From contig JAQBTX010000005.1 of assembly GCA_027624795.1 (NCBI GenBank), positions 1 to 36,430 on the forward strand: a stretch of 36,430 bases of DNA, given 5' to 3'. Under the pieces are notes generated by a model. It saw nothing but the letters and a program-made list of their open reading frames with translations. It made no database searches and had not been told where the DNA came from. Source of the stretch: a bacterium (GTDB lineage: Bacteria > Patescibacteriota > Microgenomatia > UBA1406 > GWC2-37-13). Positions 30,914 through 36,430 of the stretch are shown piece after piece (within the stretch, counting starts at the first letter, position 1; each line of letters begins with the position of its first letter). The translations under genes were made by a program, and so were the position numbers.

Positions 30914-31759
30914 ATGGATAATCTAGGATTTGACGGATATGCTCCCACCTGGTGCCCGGGCTGTGGAGATTGGGGAATACGAGTAGGCATAAAAGGAGCG
31001 CTTGAACAGCTCAAGCTTGATCCATCACAGGTATTTATCTCATTTGATATTGGTTGTTCAGGGAACATGAATGACTTTTTGAATGCCTATGCGATGCATG
31101 GGTTGCATGGTCGAAGTATCGCAAGTGCTATTGGTATGAAAATAGGAAATCACAATATGGATACCATTGTTATTGGGGGTGATGGGGGTATATACGGAGA
31201 GGGAGGAAATCATTTCTTACATGCCTGCAGGGGAAATCACGATATGACGGTCATAGTTCATGACAATATGGTGTACGGACTAACTACAGGACAAGTTGCT
31301 CCAACAGCTAAAAAGGGATATAAATCCAGAACAACTCCCAAGGGAATCATTGAAGTCTCTGTAAATCCACTCGCTCTTGCCATTACGCAGGGAGCGACTT
31401 TTGTAGCACAGGGATTTGCCGGAGATGCACGTGGTCTAACCGAAATTATCAAACAGGCGGTAACTCATAAAGGATTTTCACTGGTAAATATTCTTCAGCC
31501 GTGCGTTACGTTTAATAAAGTAAACACATATCAATATTTTTTGCAAAAAGTGTATAAGCTTGATGAATCCCACGATTCAACCAACATACATGCTGCGCTT
31601 GAACGAAGTATGGATGTAAATGAAGAGAAATATCCGACTGGAGTTTTATATAAAACTGAGAGGTTGGCGTACCATGAACAAATCGATCAACTTGAGGAGC
31701 CATTGGTATCGCGCGCTCCCAACACTTCAATTGATGCATTTCTTGCGCATTTTGTGTAA
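30914..31759 (+). CDS. korB: 2-oxoacid:ferredoxin oxidoreductase, beta subunit
   Basis: The thiamine diphosphate-binding subunit partnering KorA. It has 281 residues. Cys ligands of the 4Fe-4S cluster are in TWCPGCGDWGI (residues 14-17), DIGCSGN and QPCVTFN, and the TPP/Mg site is GGDGGIYGEGGNHFLHA with NMVYGLTTGQVAPT. There is no separate delta (8Fe ferredoxin) subunit in the window, so electrons may leave to the free ferredoxin encoded about 2.5 kb upstream. The enzyme class is usually oxygen-sensitive, suggesting anaerobic or fermentative metabolism. Confidence 0.93.
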   Translation: MDNLGFDGYAPTWCPGCGDWGIRVGIKGALEQLKLDPSQVFISFDIGCSGNMNDFLNAYAMHGLHGRSIASAIGMKIGNHNMDTIVIGGDGGIYGEGGNHFLHACRGNHDMTVIVHDNMVYGLTTGQVAPTAKKGYKSRTTPKGIIEVSVNPLALAITQGATFVAQGFAGDARGLTEIIKQAVTHKGFSLVNILQPCVTFNKVNTYQYFLQKVYKLDESHDSTNIHAALERSMDVNEEKYPTGVLYKTERLAYHEQIDQLEEPLVSRAPNTSIDAFLAHFV

Positions 31760-31764
31760 TAGAG

Positions 31765-31793
31765 TTGACATCTGGCAATCAATCTAATATACT
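31765..31793 (+). promoter_or_regulatory. Sigma70-type promoter of lon
   Basis: A perfect -35 TTGACA (31765-31770), a 17-base spacer and a -10 TATACT (31788-31793). The predicted start lies about two bases before the ATG at 31802, so lon mRNA should be leaderless. This is the only clear two-box promoter found in the window. Confidence 0.8.
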
Positions 31794-31801
31794 GCTAACA
31801 T

Positions 31802-34276
31802 ATGTTTAGTTCATCCACTTCAAAAAGGATTTATCCTATCGTAGCAATCCGTGATGGGATTGTTTTTCCCACCGCAGAAAACGTATTAGTGTTTGGTCGC
31901 AAGAAAAGCGTTGATGCTTTAAAAGCGGCGATGGAGGTTACGAAAGAGGTTGTTTTGGTAATGCAAAAGAACGGTGATGTCGATGATCCTAAACCAACAG
32001 ATCTTTATAACATAGGGGTTATAGCTCAAGTCGACAAAGTAGCTCCCGGAGAAAAGGGTCAAATCAATGCTCTGGTTAAAGGAATACGAAAAGTTAAAAT
32101 TGAAACCTACACTCAAAAAGAACCTTATTTTGCAGCAGAAGTATCAGACATTTTTGATGAGGGAGTAGAAGACGAAGAAGTACTTGCGATTGTAAAGTAT
32201 ATTTCAGGACAAATTAAAAAAGCCATAAACTTAGGAAAAACCATCGACTTTGTATTTCTTATGAATATATTAAATATTCAATCAGCTGAAAGCTTCTCAC
32301 ATCAGGTTGCTATGATACTCGATTTAAAAACGAGCGATCGCCAGAAACTTTTGGAAGAAAGTGATTTAAAGAAACGCTTGGAACGAGAAGTAATATATGT
32401 CAATAAAGAGATGAAGGTGCTTGAACTAGAACATAATATTTCAAACAAAACTAATAAAAAATTTGAGCGCAATATGCGCGAGTCGTTCCTCCGCGAAAAA
32501 ATGAAGACCATTGAAGAAGAGTTGGGAAACAAAGATGATGCAAAGGAAGTAGATGAATATAAAGAGAAAATCAAAAAAGCACAGATGCCCAAATTAGTTC
32601 AAGATAAAGCGGTAAAAGAATTGAAACGCCTTTCTCAGATGTCTCAATACAATCCAGAAGCTTCCTACATTCGTTCGTATATGGATTGGTTAGTTGATCT
32701 TCCTTGGTCAAAAGCATCGGAAATGAACATAAATGTAAAGCTTGCGAACAAAATTCTCGATGAAGATCATTTTGGTTTGAAAAAGGTAAAAGAGAGAATT
32801 TTAGAATTTTTATCGGTAATGAAGCTTAAAGTGCAAGATGAGGCTCGTACGCTTGAAACAAATGAAAAGAGTGAAAAAAAGAAGAAAAGTACCGATGAGA
32901 AGACCCATAAAAAACGAGAAAGTCAGCCCGCAATTCTGTGTTTCGTGGGTCCTCCTGGAGTAGGTAAAACTTCACTTGGTCGCTCTATTGCTCGGTCATT
33001 GGGTCGAGAGTTTGTAAAAGTTTCTTTAGGTGGCATACGTGATGAAGCAGAGATACGCGGTCATAGACGCACCTATGTAGGCGCACTTCCCGGTCGTATG
33101 ATTCAAGGCATAAAACAAGCGGAAACGAATAATCCGGTATTTATGCTTGATGAAATAGATAAAATCGGTGGAGATTACCGAGGTGATCCATCTGCAGCCC
33201 TTCTTGAAGCGCTTGATCCAGAGCAAAATTTCGCGTTTGTTGATAACTATTTGGAAGTTCCATTTGATCTTTCTGATGTGTTTTTCATAACCACTGCAAA
33301 TATACTTGATACCATACCAAACGCACTTCTTGATCGACTCGAGATCATACACTTTGCAGGCTATACTGAAGATGAGAAGTACAATATTGCCAGAAATTAC
33401 TTAATTCCCAAACAGGAACGAGCTCATTATATTCCAAAAACAAACCATGATATAACTGATGGTGGACTTAAATCCATAATCCGTAGGTATACCAGAGAAG
33501 CGGGAGTTCGAGAGCTTGAACGACAAATTGCTACTATATATAGAAAAGTCGCACGTGAAATAGTAGAGAAGAAAAAAGGAACATCCAATCAGATTGGGGT
33601 AACCGATATACAAAAATATCTGGGCCCTTACAAATATGCCAGCCAAATGATTGAAGATAAAGACACGGTGGGAATTACTACTGGTCTTGCGTGGACTCAG
33701 GCGGGAGGCGACATACTCTTTATAGAAGTTGCCATCATGCCGGGAAAGGGTACACTTACGCTTACGGGAAACTTGGGAGAAGTTATGAAAGAATCCTGCC
33801 AAGCGGCGCTCTCATATATCCGCGCTCGCTGGGATTTATTCAAGCTTCCTGAATCATTTTTTAGTAACATAGATATTCATGTGCATGTACCCGAAGGAGC
33901 GGTACCAAAAGATGGCCCTTCTGCGGGTGTATCGATTGCAACCTCTCTCATATCTGCTCTTACTGGTATGGCGGTAAAAAATACGGTTGCGATGACTGGC
34001 GAGATTACCCTTCGTGGGAGAGTAACAGAAATTGGTGGATTGAAAGAAAAAGTTATTGCAGCACATCGAGCCCAAATAAAAACGGTGATTGTGCCAAAAG
34101 ACAATAAAAAAGATTTAGTAGATATTCCATCCAAAGTCAAAAAAGATCTCAAGTTTGTATTTGCTGACAGAGTAGATGACGTGCTTAAAGAAGCGCTCGT
34201 ATTCCCTAATAACAAAAAGGAATTTGTGAGCCAGCCCCACCTATTTGCACGAAAAGAAAAAGAAAGTGTGAATTAA
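31802..34276 (+). CDS. lon: ATP-dependent Lon protease
   Basis: An AAA+ serine protease of the cytoplasm, clearing damaged and regulatory proteins. At 824 residues, the domains are an N-terminal LonN domain (1-200), a coiled-coil/helical part (200-345), the AAA module with Walker A GPPGVGKTSLGRSIA (about 383-390) and Walker B PVFMLDEIDKIG, and the protease domain with catalytic Ser707 (PKDGPSAGVS) and Lys750 (GGLKEKV). An unusual Lys/Glu-rich insertion (about residues 348-378, with EKKKKSTDEKTHKKRES) separates the helical and AAA parts. The stop codon shares bases with the convergent FemX-like gene's stop. It has a strong two-box promoter and is leaderless. Confidence 0.97.
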   Translation: MFSSSTSKRIYPIVAIRDGIVFPTAENVLVFGRKKSVDALKAAMEVTKEVVLVMQKNGDVDDPKPTDLYNIGVIAQVDKVAPGEKGQINALVKGIRKVKIETYTQKEPYFAAEVSDIFDEGVEDEEVLAIVKYISGQIKKAINLGKTIDFVFLMNILNIQSAESFSHQVAMILDLKTSDRQKLLEESDLKKRLEREVIYVNKEMKVLELEHNISNKTNKKFERNMRESFLREKMKTIEEELGNKDDAKEVDEYKEKIKKAQMPKLVQDKAVKELKRLSQMSQYNPEASYIRSYMDWLVDLPWSKASEMNINVKLANKILDEDHFGLKKVKERILEFLSVMKLKVQDEARTLETNEKSEKKKKSTDEKTHKKRESQPAILCFVGPPGVGKTSLGRSIARSLGREFVKVSLGGIRDEAEIRGHRRTYVGALPGRMIQGIKQAETNNPVFMLDEIDKIGGDYRGDPSAALLEALDPEQNFAFVDNYLEVPFDLSDVFFITTANILDTIPNALLDRLEIIHFAGYTEDEKYNIARNYLIPKQERAHYIPKTNHDITDGGLKSIIRRYTREAGVRELERQIATIYRKVAREIVEKKKGTSNQIGVTDIQKYLGPYKYASQMIEDKDTVGITTGLAWTQAGGDILFIEVAIMPGKGTLTLTGNLGEVMKESCQAALSYIRARWDLFKLPESFFSNIDIHVHVPEGAVPKDGPSAGVSIATSLISALTGMAVKNTVAMTGEITLRGRVTEIGGLKEKVIAAHRAQIKTVIVPKDNKKDLVDIPSKVKKDLKFVFADRVDDVLKEALVFPNNKKEFVSQPHLFARKEKESVN

Positions 34277-35217
34277 TGTCCGAGCATCATTTCCCTCAAT
34301 TTATACACTTTATTGTATAAGGAGTAATGAAAGGGCTTAATAACAAGATCATAGCTTCCTACAAATTGTTTAAACTTAGTTCCATATCCTTCTTTAAATC
34401 GGGTAAATCCACTCCAACTATCATGTTCATCATAGTTAGGTGGTAATGATCCCCACATATCAAATTCATAAGCGCCGAGCGATTTTCCCAGTTGTATGGC
34501 TTCCCACATAAGTAGATTTGACGCCATAAGTTTGCGGTGCTTCTCAGATGATCCACCGTAGGGGTAATACCATTTATGATCAAAATAAAATAGTTCATAT
34601 GCTGCCAGGGGCTCATCGTTATAAAATGCAATAAGAATATGAGCTATCCCATCCTTCAAATTTTCCCACACGATACGATGATATTCTGGTGTATGACCAT
34701 GGTAATGTTGACGTTTGCAGGTTTCAAAATATAAATCAGAGAATAGTTTAAATCCCTCATCCGTAGACATTTCCTTCACTATTACATTGTTTTTCTGAGC
34801 ATAGCGCATATTGTAGCGTGTTTTTGGCTTTAACTGTTTCATCAAATCGTCATTACTTAGTGTTAGATCAAGCACCTGGGTCCACTGGGGAAAGAGCGGG
34901 TGGGGGGATTTGCGAAGGTTGAGATGAGAAGTGAGAAGATTTATTACATCTGAAGAGTGCAATTCATCCGGTTCAAATTTAATAAAGATCAGGTTATTTT
35001 CTTTACCATATGTAACGAGTTTATCGATTAGATCAGATGAAGGATTGGCAGATCGGGGAATATACCCGATCTTAAATGGCGTATGAGGAACAGGATGAAT
35101 AGTCATGGTGAAGCCATCAATTCGAACCACATTCAATCCAGTTTCTTTGCGAGCTTCTCCCCATTGCCACGATTGTAGTGGGTGATGAACCTGCATGTTG
35201 TAAGATTGCTCATCCAT
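34273..35217 (-). CDS. FemABX-like peptidyltransferase (peptidoglycan bridge formation)
   Basis: A 314-residue protein of the FemABX/GNAT-related family from the ATG at 35217; the longer ORF-track start lies within the preceding gene. HHPLQSWQWGEARKETGLNVVRIDG, IGYIPRSANPSSDLIDKLV, NMRYAQKNNVIVKEM and YYPYGGSSEKHRKLMASNLLMWEAIQLGKSLGAYEFDMWGSLPP are conserved family segments. FemX-type enzymes add amino acids from aminoacyl-tRNA to the peptidoglycan precursor, but some members modify other substrates. Two glycosyltransferase genes lie upstream with almost no gap, suggesting an envelope-building operon. Confidence 0.88.
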   Translation of the reverse strand: MDEQSYNMQVHHPLQSWQWGEARKETGLNVVRIDGFTMTIHPVPHTPFKIGYIPRSANPSSDLIDKLVTYGKENNLIFIKFEPDELHSSDVINLLTSHLNLRKSPHPLFPQWTQVLDLTLSNDDLMKQLKPKTRYNMRYAQKNNVIVKEMSTDEGFKLFSDLYFETCKRQHYHGHTPEYHRIVWENLKDGIAHILIAFYNDEPLAAYELFYFDHKWYYPYGGSSEKHRKLMASNLLMWEAIQLGKSLGAYEFDMWGSLPPNYDEHDSWSGFTRFKEGYGTKFKQFVGSYDLVIKPFHYSLYNKVYKLREMMLGH

Positions 35218-35218
35218 A

Positions 35219-36325
35219 TTATTTATTTCCCGCTTGAATGATAACATCTAGTGTATCTTTCGCTGACTGTTCCCATGAAAAATTCTTAACACGATCTTCA
35301 CCTGCTTTTATGAGAGTTGAATACGTCGATTTATTTTCATAAAGCATTGAAATTTTTTCTTGCAAATCATTACTATCCTTAGGATCAAAGTACAAACACG
35401 CATCTGCACCAATTTCTGGCAAGCTTGAAGCATGAGACGAAATAACGGGACACCTATAACTCATTGCTTCTAAAATCGGAATGCCAAAGCCTTCATAAAG
35501 GGATGGGAGTACAAAACAAAAGGCATTACTGTAAAGCTGTGCTACTTTTTCATCGGGTATAAAACCGGTAAAAATGACCGCATCTTCAACATTATATTTC
35601 TTCACTGATTCAAATAAATTATCAAATAACCAACCATGCTTTCCCACGATCACTAATTTAAAATCCTTGTTTGTTTTATGAAATGCTGCAAATGCTTCAA
35701 CTAATGTGGGTATATTTTTGCGTGGCTGAAGAGTACCGACATACATGAGGTATTTCTGTTTGATAAGATCGTATTCCTTCAATACGTCAATACCATTTTT
35801 AGGAAGAGTGTGTTTTTCAAATCCGTTATAGATTACGTGTAGATGTTCCTCATCTACATCAAAGTATTTTTGAATATCTTTTTTTGTTGTTTTGGAAACT
35901 GCTATTATTTCTCGAGCTTTTCCTATAGACGCTGCGGTCCAGTTGGTAAGCTTATATAAATCCTTTTTTAAAAACTCATCAGGATAGTAATAGTAGGACA
36001 AATCATGAATGGTAACAACAAGGGGTACCGGACAATAGCGGGGTGAATAATGGGCGGGGGAGAAGAATACATCAATATCTTTTTTTTTATAGAGCCTCCA
36101 AGGTAAAAAGACCTGTGACCACATGCGACTTCCCTTGATCACTTCATAGGAGTAATGCGGTGTTTCCTTTGGCATGGTGGGAAGTGGCATACTTCTGAGG
36201 AAAACCTTAAAAGATGTATTAGTTGAGCTTACTTTTGCAAAGTGCTCAAGCATGCTTTGCGTATACACCGAAACACCGACTTTATGTTCTACATTGGCTT
36301 CATTGCCATCTATGCCGATAATCAT
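35219..36325 (-). CDS. GT4-family glycosyltransferase
   Basis: A 368-residue GT-B retaining glycosyltransferase. The N-terminal domain has MIIGIDGNEANVEHKVGVSVYTQSM and VVTIHDLSYYYYPDEF near 110. The C-terminal nucleotide-sugar domain has YLMYVGTLQPRKNIPTLVEAF near 190-210, LVIVGKHGW, and the donor signature SLYEGFGIPILEAMSYRCPVISS (EGFGIP...E motif) near 270-292. Donor and acceptor are not predictable. The start ATG overlaps the stop of the preceding gene (ATGA), and the FemX-like gene starts one base after its stop, so the three form a minus-strand operon. Confidence 0.92.
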   Translation of the reverse strand: MIIGIDGNEANVEHKVGVSVYTQSMLEHFAKVSSTNTSFKVFLRSMPLPTMPKETPHYSYEVIKGSRMWSQVFLPWRLYKKKDIDVFFSPAHYSPRYCPVPLVVTIHDLSYYYYPDEFLKKDLYKLTNWTAASIGKAREIIAVSKTTKKDIQKYFDVDEEHLHVIYNGFEKHTLPKNGIDVLKEYDLIKQKYLMYVGTLQPRKNIPTLVEAFAAFHKTNKDFKLVIVGKHGWLFDNLFESVKKYNVEDAVIFTGFIPDEKVAQLYSNAFCFVLPSLYEGFGIPILEAMSYRCPVISSHASSLPEIGADACLYFDPKDSNDLQEKISMLYENKSTYSTLIKAGEDRVKNFSWEQSAKDTLDVIIQAGNK

Positions 36326-36430
36326 GCGTGTTTTTTAAATGTGGTCATAAGAGTATTATAGTATGCAGACCACGAGTATTGCTTGGCATGAATTGCACCA
36401 TCTGCTATCATTCCTATGCGAAGAGTATTG
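36322..36430 (-). CDS. C-terminal fragment, probable glycosyltransferase (5' part outside window)
   Basis: Reading into the window from its right edge on the minus strand, about 36 codons are open before TGA at 36324-36322. The end, with MIADGAIHAKQYSWSAYYNTLMTTF, resembles the last helix of GT4 enzymes (G-x-x-x-A-x-x-F/Y-S-W), so another glycosyltransferase is inferred. The stop overlaps the next gene's start by ATGA. A TATAAT in this coding end (minus strand) could be an internal promoter for the downstream genes. Confidence 0.5.
   Translation of the reverse strand, partial: NTLRIGMIADGAIHAKQYSWSAYYNTLMTTFKKHA

Noticed and set aside
1-36430. tRNA or rRNA genes
   Set aside because: No cloverleaf-like stretch or rRNA-like sequence was seen in the short intergenic gaps, though a covariance-model search was not possible.

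Overview
The window looks like a chromosomal segment from a small, AT-rich bacterial genome, most plausibly a Candidate Phyla Radiation / Patescibacteria organism (Microgenomates-like). This is inferred from gene content and style, not from a marker-gene tree. The clues are very tight gene packing, a short AlaRS without its C-terminal domain, a TsaC-TsaE fusion, a minimal SufD, a stand-alone 5'-3' exonuclease, a membrane-anchored DsbA-like protein with inverted half order, almost no Shine-Dalgarno motifs, and many promoters whose -10 box lies 6-14 bases before the start codon.

Layout. 1-5.1 kb: accessory genes (YciI-like fragment, HAD-like protein, membrane protein, EamA transporter, Bro-N/DinD-like protein, TfoX N-domain protein, DsbA-like thiol protein, tRNA-binding protein). 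5.2-7.0 kb: alaS, divergent from a 7.0-11.8 kb operon of nnrD, two exported small proteins and secA. 11.8-13.6 kb: C39-like peptidase, a DUF559 endonuclease gene set between inverted palindromic repeats, and a LOG-family protein. 13.6-18.3 kb: ABC-2 exporter pair, GT2 glycosyltransferase, glmS, small membrane protein. 18.4-23.8 kb: 5'-3' exonuclease, ftsH, then the t6A genes tsaC-tsaE (fused) and tsaD. 23.7-28.5 kb: Fe-S assembly island, sufCBD on the minus strand diverging from sufS-sufU-ferredoxin and a 36-residue Cys-rich protein missing from the ORF track. 28.7-31.8 kb: zinc-ribbon protein and 2-oxoacid:ferredoxin oxidoreductase (korA, korB), a likely client of the Suf genes and ferredoxin. 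31.8-34.3 kb: lon. 34.3-36.4 kb: envelope genes on the minus strand (FemX-like transferase, GT4 glycosyltransferase, 3' end of another probable glycosyltransferase).

Two dispersed repeat families fill most of the larger gaps: a GTCAT...ATGAC family and a GGTC(C/T)CCCTT...GGGATGT two-hairpin family. The points most worth checking are the circularly permuted DsbA-like protein, the DUF559 gene enclosed exactly by inverted repeats (with a gene-less copy of the same repeat pair 16 kb away), pervasive leaderless promoters including shared divergent -10 elements, and repeat DNA built into coding sequences (tsaC-tsaE, secA, sufC, korA). No rRNA, tRNA, CRISPR array, complete insertion sequence or replication origin was seen, and no gap between genes exceeds about 300 bases.
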